A stretch of 64,000 bases of DNA, from NCBI GenBank assembly GCA_964427185.1, contig CAYRSN010000002.1, positions 1 to 64,000 of the forward strand, given 5' to 3'. The stretch's first letter is position 1; each line of letters starts with the position of its first letter. The notes beneath the pieces are model-generated. The model was not told the origin of the DNA and ran no database searches. It saw only the letters and a program-made list of their open reading frames with translations. Origin of the DNA: Sulfurivirga sp964427185 (GTDB taxonomy: Bacteria; Pseudomonadota; Gammaproteobacteria; Thiomicrospirales; Thiomicrospiraceae). Of the stretch, positions 43,627 through 53,165 are shown piece by piece. Position numbers and translations under genes: made by a program.

Positions 43627-46278
43627 ATGACAGAAGAAGCGGTGAAAATCCATTATTTGAAAGACTATCAGCCTCCGGCGTTTCAGATTCCGAATGTTGC
43701 TTTAACATTTACCTTGCATCCGACGCGAACGCGGGTACAGAGTAAGCTGAAAATTGAGCGCTCAGGCACACATGATAAACCGCTTGAGCTGGATGCAGAG
43801 CAAATGGAACTCATAGCGTTAAAAGTGGACGGGGTGCCGCTGGCGCCGCATCAGTGGCGTTTGGCAGAAAATAAATTGATTATAGATCAGGTGCCTGATT
43901 CTTTTACGCTCGAAGTCGTCAATGAAATTGACCCTTTGCATAACACTGCATTGGAAGGGTTGTATCAGTCTTCCGGAAACTTCTGCACGCAATGCGAGGC
44001 GGAAGGCTTTCGTCGGATTACGCCTTTTCTGGATCGTCCGGATGTTTTGAGCCGATATCGCGTCAAACTGATCGCAGATCGTGAAAAGTACCCGGTTTTG
44101 CTCTCCAATGGAAACTTACTGGAGCAGGGAAGTTTGCCGGAGGGGATGCACTATGCCATTTGGGAAGATCCATGGAAGAAGCCCTGTTATCTGTTTGCAT
44201 TGGTTGCGGGTGATTTACGCTATATTGAAGATCGTTTCACGACTGCACAAGGCAAGTCTGTCACCCTGCGTATCTATGTGGAGCCGCACAATATTGATCG
44301 TTGTGCATTTGCCATGGAGGCACTGAAGCGTGCGATGGCATGGGATGAGTCACGCTTTGGGCTCAGCTATGACTTGGACGTGTTCAATATTGTGGCGGTT
44401 GATGATTTTAATATGGGGGCGATGGAAAACAAGGGGCTGAATATCTTTAATGCCAAATATATTCTTGCCAAGCCCGATACGGCGACTGATACAGATTATG
44501 AAGGGATTGAGTCTGTCGTGGCCCATGAATATTTCCATAACTGGACCGGCAACCGTGTGACGTGCCGAGATTGGTTTCAGCTCACTTTGAAAGAGGGGCT
44601 GACTGTCTTTAGAGATCAGCAGTTTACGGCAGATATGTTGTTGCCTTCTATCAAACGTATTCAAGATGTTGTGCATCTACGTCGCTATCAGTTTCCTGAA
44701 GATGCAGGCCCTATGGCGCATCCTATTCAGCCGCAGTCCTACATCAAAATGGATAATTTCTATACCATGACAGTCTATGAAAAAGGGGCGGAGATTATCC
44801 GAATTTACCACACTCTTTTAGGTGAGGACAGCTTCAGAAAGGGGATGGATCTTTATTTTCAGCGGCATGATGGCCAGGCTGTTACGGTAGAGGATTTCCG
44901 TCATGCAATGGAAGATGCCAATGATATCGACTTGAGTCAGATGCATCACTGGTATGTACAGCCGGGTACGCCGCATGTGATGGTAGCGAGGCACTATGAT
45001 GCTCAGCGGCAAACTTTAACCCTGACCTTCCGGCAAAGTTTGCCGAAAGCAGGAGAAGCTTTTCAGACGCTGGTATTACCGATTCGCCTGGGCGTACTGG
45101 ATGCACGGGGTAAAGCCTTGCCTCTGCATATACAGCAGGGGGCGCAAGCCTGCTTGCCCGGTCGAGATAAAAAAGAGTGTGTTTTCAGGCTGACGGAAAA
45201 AACCCAGCAGCTGGTTTTGCAGCATGTGCCTGAAGGCAGTGTGCCGGCTTTGTTGCGGAGCTTTTCGGCACCGATCATACTGGAAGCAGGCTATGATGAA
45301 AATGAGCTTTCTCTGTTGGCCGCCCACGACCCAGACGACTTTCTGCGTTGGGAAGCTCTGCAGCAACTGGCTGTAAAAACTTTGATGGATAATGAACAGC
45401 GTCTGGCATCAGGTGCCCCGCTTGCTTGGTCGCAGGCTTTCTGCGCTGCGTATGAAAAACGGTTGGAACATGCTTTGGAAGACCCGGCATGGCATGCGCT
45501 TGCATTGCGTCTGCCAGATGAAGTGTATCTGGGTGAGCAGTATGAAATTATTCCGGTCGAACGGCTGCATAAGGTCAGAAAACAGTTGATTCAGTATCTG
45601 GCGGAGCAGTTTGAGCCGCTTTGGGCAGCACATTACGATCGCTTAGCGGCAGATACGGCGCCTTACCAGTTTGATGCATCAGGGTATGGGCACAGAAGCC
45701 TGAAAAACCTGGTGCTGTCGCAGCTGACGGCTACCGAGAAGGCCAAATGGATCGAGCAGGCAGTGTATGTTTATCAACATGCGGACAATATGACTGAGCG
45801 CATGGGCGCATTGCAGGCGCTGAACGCTCTGTCTCATCCTGCGCGTAAGACCGTACTGGATGATTTTTATTATCGCTACAGAAAAGACCCACTGGTGGTG
45901 GATAAGTGGTTTGCGCTGCAAGCGGGAAGCGACCATACGGATACGCTTGAGCATGTACGTTTATTGACACGTCATCCAGCATTTGACTATACCAATCCTA
46001 ATCGTGTCAGAAGTCTTTTGGGTGTGTTTGGACAAAACCGCGCGGCTTTTCATCGGGGAGATGGTCAAGGTTATGCCTTTTTAGCAGATGAGATTCTTAA
46101 GGTGGATCATGTCAATCCGCAAATTGCCGCACGTCTGTTGACGCCTTTTACCCAGTGGCGGCGTTTTGATACGGGGCGTAAAGCGCTTATGAAAGCACAG
46201 TTGGAACGTTTATTGCAGGCTTCCTTATCTAAAAACAGTTATGAGATTGTGCAAAAATCTCTGATGGCGGATGCATAA
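43627..46278 (+). CDS. pepN: Aminopeptidase N
   Basis: An 883-residue M1 zinc aminopeptidase of the cytoplasm. The exopeptidase motif is GAMENKGLNIF, and the zinc site is HEYFHNWTGNRVTCRDW with the distal Glu in LKEGLTVFRDQQF. A long helical C-terminal domain follows. The length matches gammaproteobacterial PepN. It overlaps the next gene by eight bases, so the downstream envelope genes may be co-transcribed with it. Confidence 0.97.
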   Translation: MTEEAVKIHYLKDYQPPAFQIPNVALTFTLHPTRTRVQSKLKIERSGTHDKPLELDAEQMELIALKVDGVPLAPHQWRLAENKLIIDQVPDSFTLEVVNEIDPLHNTALEGLYQSSGNFCTQCEAEGFRRITPFLDRPDVLSRYRVKLIADREKYPVLLSNGNLLEQGSLPEGMHYAIWEDPWKKPCYLFALVAGDLRYIEDRFTTAQGKSVTLRIYVEPHNIDRCAFAMEALKRAMAWDESRFGLSYDLDVFNIVAVDDFNMGAMENKGLNIFNAKYILAKPDTATDTDYEGIESVVAHEYFHNWTGNRVTCRDWFQLTLKEGLTVFRDQQFTADMLLPSIKRIQDVVHLRRYQFPEDAGPMAHPIQPQSYIKMDNFYTMTVYEKGAEIIRIYHTLLGEDSFRKGMDLYFQRHDGQAVTVEDFRHAMEDANDIDLSQMHHWYVQPGTPHVMVARHYDAQRQTLTLTFRQSLPKAGEAFQTLVLPIRLGVLDARGKALPLHIQQGAQACLPGRDKKECVFRLTEKTQQLVLQHVPEGSVPALLRSFSAPIILEAGYDENELSLLAAHDPDDFLRWEALQQLAVKTLMDNEQRLASGAPLAWSQAFCAAYEKRLEHALEDPAWHALALRLPDEVYLGEQYEIIPVERLHKVRKQLIQYLAEQFEPLWAAHYDRLAADTAPYQFDASGYGHRSLKNLVLSQLTATEKAKWIEQAVYVYQHADNMTERMGALQALNALSHPARKTVLDDFYYRYRKDPLVVDKWFALQAGSDHTDTLEHVRLLTRHPAFDYTNPNRVRSLLGVFGQNRAAFHRGDGQGYAFLADEILKVDHVNPQIAARLLTPFTQWRRFDTGRKALMKAQLERLLQASLSKNSYEIVQKSLMADA

Positions 46279-47455
46279 AGATTGGTGGCAAAAATTACGG
46301 CTGGGGATAGTACTTTTACTGTTTGTCACACCTGTATTAGGGGCTAAGGTAGAAATTATCCCGCTGGCACCGTCACCACTGTTTGAATCGGACGAAGCAT
46401 CAGACTCTCCGACCAAGGCGCTATCTTCTGAGCTTGAAGCATCCGCTTTACCTTTATCGGGCAAAGTGGATGCTGGGCGTCATTTTTCTGTTGAAGCTTT
46501 TCAGCTGTCAAAGCCTTTTTTAGTGTTATTGCCACTTTCCGGGCCTTATCAGCAGGCAGGGGAGGCAGTGTTGGCAAAATTGAAACAGTTGCCGACCTTT
46601 AAGCCAGTGGATATTATTGATACATCTCTGTTTTCGGTAGAGGAGCTGGTTGAGCTGATAGGCAGCTATCAGCCCCAGTGGATCTTGGGTCCGTTGCACC
46701 CGGATGTGGCACGCGCACTTTTGCCAAAACTGCCGTCTATCCCCGTCTTAAGTTTTGCAAGCCCTTGTCCTTCGGAGCGTTTAAACTGCTATGCGCTTGC
46801 ACCTTCATTCAAGACGCAGGCGTTGCACTATCTTGAAAATGTCCGCTATCCTCATGCGTTTGTTGTGGTAGATATGCCATTTTGGCAGGGATTATCCGCA
46901 GCAGAGAAAGCAGGTATTATGCGTTTTTATACGACTGAACATGTTGTAAAGGTCAGCGCTCAAAATAGCCAGGCCGTACTGGCAGAATCTTTTAACATGC
47001 GTGCTGCACAACAGCGTGCTCAAACACTTACCCGCCTGCTTCAGCATCCTTTAAAGTCTCAACTTAGACTCCGCCAGGATATTCAGCATGTGGTGGTATT
47101 GAGCTCATTGAACAGTGCCTATCAGATCCGCACGTTGCTTAAGTTCTGGCTGGTTTCTGCTGAAGTGCATTGGTTGCCGACAGCATTGTTTTCAGCTACT
47201 CGACTTAAACAGCTTTTACCAACTTGGCCTGCTACGCAGGCCTATTTATTTCCTTTTTTGGTACAGGAATATGCTAATTCTGAAAATATTGGCATCTTTC
47301 ATGCTATGGGAGAGACGGCGCGATTGATTTTAATGCAACCGAAAAAAGCAATTCTCACACCTTTAGGGATTTTGCAGTATCACGCAAAAAGTGAGACATA
47401 TACGCTGCATGTACCCAGGGTGGAGATCAAAAATGGTCGCATAGACATGCGATAG
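46271..47455 (+). CDS. LpoA-like periplasmic protein lacking TPR domain and lipobox
   Basis: The 394-residue protein has a signal peptide (LGIVLLLFVTPVLGA), a Ser/Glu-rich linker, then a periplasmic-binding-protein type I fold. LVLLPLSGPYQQAGEAV, QWILGPLHPDVARALL, IPVLSFASPC and the C-terminal HAMGETARLIL...LTPLGILQY...VEIKNGR resemble the C-domain of LpoA, the outer-membrane activator of PBP1A. The N-terminal TPR domain and lipidated Cys of true LpoA are absent, and it is not next to rsmI as lpoA usually is. It may be a divergent or repurposed LpoA C-domain. It starts inside the end of pepN. Confidence 0.6.
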   Translation: MHKDWWQKLRLGIVLLLFVTPVLGAKVEIIPLAPSPLFESDEASDSPTKALSSELEASALPLSGKVDAGRHFSVEAFQLSKPFLVLLPLSGPYQQAGEAVLAKLKQLPTFKPVDIIDTSLFSVEELVELIGSYQPQWILGPLHPDVARALLPKLPSIPVLSFASPCPSERLNCYALAPSFKTQALHYLENVRYPHAFVVVDMPFWQGLSAAEKAGIMRFYTTEHVVKVSAQNSQAVLAESFNMRAAQQRAQTLTRLLQHPLKSQLRLRQDIQHVVVLSSLNSAYQIRTLLKFWLVSAEVHWLPTALFSATRLKQLLPTWPATQAYLFPFLVQEYANSENIGIFHAMGETARLILMQPKKAILTPLGILQYHAKSETYTLHVPRVEIKNGRIDMR

Positions 47456-47475
47456 CGAGCGGTAGGGAGAGGACT

Positions 47476-48763
47476 GTGGCAAAAGCACAGGCAGATGAAG
47501 GGCTTAGTGATCTGGATGATATTGATGCACTGCTGGAGGAAGCAGAGCAGGCGCTGGAAGAAGCTGAACCGGAAACATTAACCGATGCAGATGTGCAGCA
47601 GCCTGAGCCGGAAGCCTCCGCTGAAGCGGCTCCAGAATCAGATCAGGGTGCNNNNNNNNNNNNNNNNNNNNNNNNNNNNNNNNNNNNNNNNNNNNNNNNN
47701 NNNNNNNNNNNNNNNNNNNNNNNNNNNNNNNNNNNNNNNNNNNNNNNNNNNATTCGCCAGTGAAGCAGGCAGCAAAAAAGCGCAGGATAAGTCCATTGAG
47801 GCTGATAGTGGAGATGTTTTGCTTGAAAAATCAGAGGCACAGGCGATTGATAAGCCTCAAGATGAAAAGGTAACTGTACCTGCACAGGTGAAAGCGGAAC
47901 AGGAACAGCCTGTGGACGCCGAAATTCCTACAGCGTCTTCTGCAGAGAAAGCGCCAGTTAAAAACGTACAGGAAGCGCAGGACAAGGAAGAGCCACCGAT
48001 TCCGGCACATCATAAAACTTCCGGTGCGCTTAAAAAGAAATCCAAACAAGAACTGACGGCGGCAGATATGGATAAGTTAAAAAAACTGATTTTGGCATTA
48101 GGGATTACCACCATCGTGTTGGTAACCATTGGTATTGGTTTGACAGTGTGGGCAGCCATTGCGGCCTCCACGGCGCATCTGGATGAGGAAAGCAAAACAT
48201 TGCTGGAGGAGATTAAAACCGGTGTTGAGCATGTTGCCGTGAAAAGTGAGCGACAGGATAAAACGCTGGAAGCCATAGAAAAGAAAATTGACGCACTGAG
48301 TTTTCAGCTGGAGCAGATCAATAGTGATTTGGGCAAGCTGGAGGCCTTGATGGAGGCGAACTCCGTGAAACCCGCCTCCAGCACGGTAGATACGGCACCG
48401 ATAGTGCCGCCTCCGCATGGTGCTGGGCAACTTAATATGACGGCTCAGACACATGCTGCGCCCGCGGCACCTGCGCATACGGTTGCTTCCGTGGTGGCGA
48501 AGGTGGATCCGGATTTGAAGAAAACTTTGGGTAGCTTGAATAGCCGTTTGATCAGAACACAGAAGCAGGTCGATAAGGTGTACAGTGCACTGCGCAAGCT
48601 ACAGACGCAGTACCGCGTGATTTTGACTAACCTGAAAAAGCTGCGTGCGGAGCTGCAAACGGAGCAGAAGCCGGCTGCTGCTAAGGAACCCCCTTTGAAA
48701 CGCCAATATTATCAATATGAAGCCCCAGCATATGACCCGGCAAATATTGGTACTTATCCGTAA
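47476..48763 (+). CDS. Acidic single-pass membrane protein with coiled coils, interrupted by an assembly gap
   Basis: The first part (GTG 47476 to 47651) is an acidic Glu/Ala-rich cytoplasmic sequence. After 100 N the same kind of sequence resumes in another frame, which is expected when the gap length is arbitrary. Next come a basic stretch (GALKKKSKQ), one membrane helix (LILALGITTIVLVTIGIGLT), two coiled-coil segments and a Tyr/Pro-rich tail (QYYQYEAPAYDP). No known family was recognised. The topology suggests a cytoplasmic N-terminus and a periplasmic C-terminus. The true length cannot be given because of the gap. Confidence 0.6.
47652..47751. other. Assembly gap (100 N)
   Basis: Exactly 100 N interrupt the gene at 47476-48763 inside an acidic, low-complexity coding stretch. 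The round number indicates a scaffold gap of unknown real length. Confidence 0.99.
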
Positions 48764-48796
48764 CCCATGATTTGAGAGCACAAGAGGAGTTTTAAC

Positions 48797-49441
48797 ATGA
48801 AATCTAACTATCTTCCCCTGGCTTTAGTCAGCACCTTAAGTGTAATCGCACTCAGCGGCTGTAATCAGCAGCAGGTAAGAGAAGCAGAGCCTCAAACCGT
48901 TGTGTTGAAGATTGAGCAGGCACAGCCGGTAGAGGTTAAGACACAGGCACAGAAAGCGCAGGCAGCCCCTCAGAAAACCTTTGTGAAAAAGCCTCAGAAG
49001 CCCAAGTTGATTAAAATCGTTGGCATAGGGTATGGCTCAGAAAGTACCTATGAAGGATATACGCCCGGGCAACGTCGTTTAATGGCGATTCGTGCCTCCA
49101 AACTGGACGCTTATCGTTCGCTGGCTGAGCAGCTCTATGGTATTAAAATCGATTCAAACACTACGGTATCGGCTTTAATGGCTAAAAGCGATAGTTTTCG
49201 TGCCCGTGTCAATGCAGTTGTACGAGGTGCGCGGATTGTCAGTGTGACACCCATGGCGGATCATAACTACGAGACAATTTTGGAAGTCTATGTTGATAAA
49301 AGCTTTTTCCAGCAAAACTTCGTCTACTCTGCCGAGGCGTCCTGCGGTGCGAATGGTTGTTACCCTGAAGAAGCCTATCAGATCGAACAGGTTCAGTGTG
49401 ATGCGCGGATGAACTGTTCCGGCCCGGCAGCAGCATACTAA
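48797..49441 (+). CDS. LPP20-family (FlgP-like) lipoprotein
   Basis: A 214-residue lipoprotein with lipobox ALSGC (Cys22), a Gln/Lys-rich linker and an LPP20 domain. VGIGYGSESTYEGYTPGQRR, AIRASKLDAYRSLAEQLYG, VVRGARIVSV and YETILEVYVD follow the pattern of LPP20/FlgP proteins. FlgP forms part of the outer-membrane ring of flagella in Vibrio and Campylobacter, but the same fold occurs in non-flagellar lipoproteins, and no flagellar genes are near. It has a C-terminal extension with three Cys. RBS: AAGAGGAG upstream. Confidence 0.75.
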   Translation: MKSNYLPLALVSTLSVIALSGCNQQQVREAEPQTVVLKIEQAQPVEVKTQAQKAQAAPQKTFVKKPQKPKLIKIVGIGYGSESTYEGYTPGQRRLMAIRASKLDAYRSLAEQLYGIKIDSNTTVSALMAKSDSFRARVNAVVRGARIVSVTPMADHNYETILEVYVDKSFFQQNFVYSAEASCGANGCYPEEAYQIEQVQCDARMNCSGPAAAY

Positions 49442-49465
49442 GTGGCAAGGCAGGAGGTTTTTGCC

Positions 49466-49750
49466 ATGAAACGACGAATGCTCGTATTGGCCTTTATGAC
49501 GCTGGGGCTTTTTACGGCGCAGACCGTACTGGCAGCCAGTATCAGCACCCGCGTCAGAATTTTGGAAAAAAATGTGCGCAAGCAGGATAAGCAAATTCGC
49601 GCCAACACTTACAGCCTGAAACAGCAGGAGAAAAAGCTTAAGGCTGGGATGGCCAGGGTGGATCAGCTGAATGGACGTGTTGAACAGTTGGAAAAAGCGT
49701 TTCAGGCCATTCAGAAACCCAAACAGGATAAGCGCTATGCCTTTCCATGA
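49466..49750 (+). CDS. Small periplasmic coiled-coil protein
   Basis: A 94-residue protein with a signal peptide (MLVLAFMTLGLFTAQTVLAA) and an almost continuous coiled coil up to about residue 85. ATG 49466 is chosen because AGGAGG stands at ideal spacing; the frame is open from 49442. No family was recognised. The LPP20 gene ends only 24 bp upstream, so it is the last gene of the same probable operon. It converges with rodA, the two stop codons being one base apart. Confidence 0.7.
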   Translation: MKRRMLVLAFMTLGLFTAQTVLAASISTRVRILEKNVRKQDKQIRANTYSLKQQEKKLKAGMARVDQLNGRVEQLEKAFQAIQKPKQDKRYAFP

Positions 49751-49751
49751 G

Positions 49752-50849
49752 TTAAGCAGGTGAGCGCATGAAATCTTTGTGTGTATGAATCGACATGAGT
49801 ATGCCAAAGCCCAGCATCAGCGTCACCAGTGCACTGCCGCCATAGCTGATCAAGGGCAAGGGAAGGCCGACCACAGGGAGTAGCCCGCTGACCATTCCGA
49901 TATTGACCAGGGCATAAATAAAAAGTGTCATGGAGAGGCTGGCCGCTAGCAAACGACCAAAGTTATCCTGCGCCATCCAGGCAATCCAAAGGCCGCGAAA
50001 AATCACAAAGGTATAGCCGATCAGAAGCAATAACACGCCCCATAAACCAAACTCCTCAGAGAACACTGAAAAAATAAAATCTGTTGTACTTTCGGGTAAA
50101 AACTCCAGATGTGCCTGGGTACTGCCCATAAAGCCCTTTCCCCAGAGGCCGCCTGAGCCAATTGCGATTTTAGACTGAATGATATGGTAGCCGGCACCCA
50201 GCGGATCAGACTCCGGGTTAAGAAAAGTTAAAACGCGTTGTTTTTGGTAATCGTACATAAAATGCCAGATAACAGGCAGTGCGGCAACCCCTGCCGCAAT
50301 GGCGCTAAAGATAAACTTCCAGGGCAGGCCGACAAAAAAGAGCACAAAAACACCGCTGGCGGCAATCAGCAGGGCGGTACCCAAATCAGGCTGGACTACG
50401 ATTAGACCGGCGGTGAGCACAATAAAGGCCATGCCTGCCAACAATCTGTTCCAGCTTGGAGGCATCGGACTCCAAGCATACAGCCAGGCCAGAAACATCG
50501 GCACAGCCAGTTTCATCAGCTCTGAAGGTTGAAAGCGAAACAGGCCGAAATCCAACCAGCGGCGGGCGCCTTTACCAATGGAACCTACCAGTAGTACGGC
50601 GACTAATAGCATAACTCCCAGTAAAAACAGCCAGGGTGCCCATTGCATCAGCTGGCGTGGTGGCACCTGTGCCATGGCCAGCATCAGCATAAAAGCAAGC
50701 CCGATTCTGATTGCATGGCGCTCGACGACAGCCATATTACCGCCTGAGGCGCTATAGATGACCAGAATGCTGGTAGTGGATAAAAACAAAATGCCGAGTA
50801 AGAGCCAAGCGTCCAGGTGGAGCTTTTCTAAAAAAGTCTTATTTTGCAT
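49752..50849 (-). CDS. rodA: Rod-shape peptidoglycan glycosyltransferase RodA
   Basis: A SEDS-family polymerase of lateral-wall peptidoglycan working with PBP2. The 365-residue, roughly ten-helix protein contains the conserved GLPLPLISYGGSALVT near the C-terminus and LVVQPDLGTALLI around the catalytic Asp. It overlaps mrdA by 11 bases. Confidence 0.97.
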   Translation of the reverse strand: MQNKTFLEKLHLDAWLLLGILFLSTTSILVIYSASGGNMAVVERHAIRIGLAFMLMLAMAQVPPRQLMQWAPWLFLLGVMLLVAVLLVGSIGKGARRWLDFGLFRFQPSELMKLAVPMFLAWLYAWSPMPPSWNRLLAGMAFIVLTAGLIVVQPDLGTALLIAASGVFVLFFVGLPWKFIFSAIAAGVAALPVIWHFMYDYQKQRVLTFLNPESDPLGAGYHIIQSKIAIGSGGLWGKGFMGSTQAHLEFLPESTTDFIFSVFSEEFGLWGVLLLLIGYTFVIFRGLWIAWMAQDNFGRLLAASLSMTLFIYALVNIGMVSGLLPVVGLPLPLISYGGSALVTLMLGFGILMSIHTHKDFMRSPA

Positions 50850-52677
50850 CGTTAGCCGTTTTGTGTGTAGTCATATGATGATCCAGCCAGTATTTTGCAA
50901 GCCGGGTTGCTAAAGGTGCGGCTATTTTGCCGCCGCTGCCCCCGTGTTCAACAATGACTGAAATGGCGATTTGGGGGTTGTTAACCGGTGCGAAACCTAC
51001 AAAAAGGGCATGATCCCGTTCATGGAAAGGTGTATTTTCTTCATCGTACTCTTCTTCCGCTCGCAAGCCTTTGACCTGTGCTGTGCCCGTTTTGCCTGCC
51101 ATGCGATAGGGTGCGATCAGTTTGCCAGCACGACGGGCGGTGCCGTGTGTATCATGCATGACTGCCACCATGCTATCGATCACACGCTCCCAATTTTGTC
51201 GGTTGTGGATATGAACCTGTCCTTCCGGTGAAACAGGTTCGTTCAGCAGATGGGGAATGACCTGTGTGCCGCGATTAGCCAAAATAGCCGTAGCGCGAGC
51301 CAATTGAATCGGTGTGCTTAGGACATATCCCTGGCCAATCGCAGCAATGATGGTTTCACCGTTGTACCAGGGTTTGCCTTTGACAGCACGCTTCCAGGCT
51401 TTATTCGGAATCAGGCCGGCTTTTTCACCGGGCAGATCAATGCCGGTTTTTCGTCCCAGGCCGAACTCAGAAAGCCCGTTATGGATGAGGTCGATGCCCA
51501 TTTTAAGGCCGATTTGATAAAAGAACGTATCACAGGATTCCTGAATGGCTTTATGCATATCTACACGTCCATGACCTTGTCGCTTCCAGTTTCGGTAGGT
51601 GTGTCCCGCATAGGTAAAGTAGCCTGGATCGAAAATACTGTAGTGAGGTGAAATAATGCCCTGTTCTAAAGCGATCAGCGCAATAAAAGGTTTAATGGTA
51701 GAGCCCGGGGGGTAAATGCCTGCAATCGGACGGTTGATCAGCGGACGCTTGGGGTCACTTAAGAGCGTCTGGTAGTTCTTTTTGCTGATACCGTTGACAA
51801 AAAGATTAGCATCAAATCCGGGAGAGCTGGCCAGTGCCAGAACAGCGCCTGTTTCCGGCTGCAGGGCGGCAATCGCCCCTTGCTGCTGTTGCAACAGGGT
51901 ATAGGCATATTGCTGAAGACGGATATCAAGCGTCAGTACCAGATCTTCACCGGGTACAGGGGGGTGTTCTTCCAGTACACGGATAACACGACCCTGGGCG
52001 TTGGTTTCTACCTGACGCCAGCCGGGTTGTCCCATCAGACGGTCTTCATAGAACTTCTCAATGCCAGATTTCCCGGTGACAGAGGTTCCTTGATAGCGTT
52101 TGTGATCCAGTCTTTCCAAATCAGCCCGCGTGATTCTGCCCATATAGCCGACAACATGCGCGGTGATGTCGCCATAGGGGTATACGCGTTTGAGCTGTGT
52201 TTTAAGTTGGTAGCCCGGGAAGCGGTAACTGCGTGCGGCAAAACGGGCGGCTTCTGTTTCATCCAGCTCAAAGGGGAGGGTAAGGGTTTTAAATTTTTTC
52301 TGGTTACGCGCCCAGTGCGCGAACTTGTTTTTGTGTGCCGTATCAAACTTATAAGGAAAGAGTGCTGAGAGTTCTGTCAGCAAGCCTTCCCAGTGAGGCG
52401 TTTTTTCCGGCACGAACGCAATGACATAAACAGGGCGATTATCGGCCAAAAGAATATGATTCCGATCAAAAATACGCCCGCGCTTAGGGGGCAGGATTTC
52501 CAGTGTAATACGGTTGCCTTCTGCCAGATGATGGTATTTATCGTATAAAGCGATTTGCAGATAGGCCATCCGCCCGAGCAAAACGGAAAAGCCTGCTAGA
52601 ACGAGCAGAGCAGCCCATAGCAGACGCTGTTTGAATTTTTGGCGATCCTGTTTGGGATGATAGTGACTACGGTTCAT
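50839..52677 (-). CDS. mrdA: Penicillin-binding protein 2
   Basis: The class B transpeptidase of the elongasome. The 612-residue protein has one N-terminal helix (LLWAALLVLAGFSVLLGRMA), a pedestal domain, and the transpeptidase motifs STIK (in YPPGSTIKPF), SCD (QESCDTFFYQ) and KTGTAQ. It overlaps mreD by four bases and rodA by 11, giving the order mreB-mreC-mreD-mrdA-rodA. Confidence 0.97.
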   Translation of the reverse strand: MNRSHYHPKQDRQKFKQRLLWAALLVLAGFSVLLGRMAYLQIALYDKYHHLAEGNRITLEILPPKRGRIFDRNHILLADNRPVYVIAFVPEKTPHWEGLLTELSALFPYKFDTAHKNKFAHWARNQKKFKTLTLPFELDETEAARFAARSYRFPGYQLKTQLKRVYPYGDITAHVVGYMGRITRADLERLDHKRYQGTSVTGKSGIEKFYEDRLMGQPGWRQVETNAQGRVIRVLEEHPPVPGEDLVLTLDIRLQQYAYTLLQQQQGAIAALQPETGAVLALASSPGFDANLFVNGISKKNYQTLLSDPKRPLINRPIAGIYPPGSTIKPFIALIALEQGIISPHYSIFDPGYFTYAGHTYRNWKRQGHGRVDMHKAIQESCDTFFYQIGLKMGIDLIHNGLSEFGLGRKTGIDLPGEKAGLIPNKAWKRAVKGKPWYNGETIIAAIGQGYVLSTPIQLARATAILANRGTQVIPHLLNEPVSPEGQVHIHNRQNWERVIDSMVAVMHDTHGTARRAGKLIAPYRMAGKTGTAQVKGLRAEEEYDEENTPFHERDHALFVGFAPVNNPQIAISVIVEHGGSGGKIAAPLATRLAKYWLDHHMTTHKTANDAK

Positions 52678-53165
52678 GCCTGGTTAAGTGCGGGCATTGT
52701 TATATGGTCAAGCAGCCAGCGTATAGCGGGCCATAGTACCAGGGCGCTTAGAGGCATAGTCCAGTATGGCCAAAGGTGCGTGAGTGGCGCGGGTAAGAAT
52801 ATGAGCCAGTAGATGGCCTGATAAGCATAGAGCAACAGTGTCACAATCAGCGCCTGCTGTATCGGTCCGAACAGGCGAAACTGTAAGCGTATCTGGAGGA
52901 AAATAAACAGAAACACACTGAACAGCAGCGCATGGGTGCCAAGCAGCGTTTGGTTCAGGGTGTCGTAAAGCAGACCTAATAGAATAGCTGCTGTGAAATG
53001 GGTGTGATGAAGCGTTTTTTGTGCCCAGTAAAATAACAGCAATAAGGCCACAGGCGGCAGCATGAAGTTAATGGGCTGAGGTAACGGAAAAGTATTGAGC
53101 AATAGTGCCAGCATATAGCTGAGCAACTGAATGCCGGTGTGGGATTCAGGTGTTTGGGGTGACAT
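52674..53165 (-). CDS. mreD: Rod shape-determining protein MreD
   Basis: A 163-residue integral membrane protein with about five helices, as expected for MreD. The sequence is only moderately conserved, so the call rests on size, hydrophobicity (for example LLLFYWAQKTLHHTHF, ALIVTLLLYAYQAIYWLIFL) and position between mreC and mrdA. It overlaps mreC by 20 bases. Confidence 0.9.
   Translation of the reverse strand: MSPQTPESHTGIQLLSYMLALLLNTFPLPQPINFMLPPVALLLLFYWAQKTLHHTHFTAAILLGLLYDTLNQTLLGTHALLFSVFLFIFLQIRLQFRLFGPIQQALIVTLLLYAYQAIYWLIFLPAPLTHLWPYWTMPLSALVLWPAIRWLLDHITMPALNQA

Noticed and set aside
47476..48763. A frameshift in the acidic membrane-protein gene
   Set aside because: The frame change coincides exactly with a 100-N run of arbitrary length, so it is an assembly effect and gives no evidence of a pseudogene.
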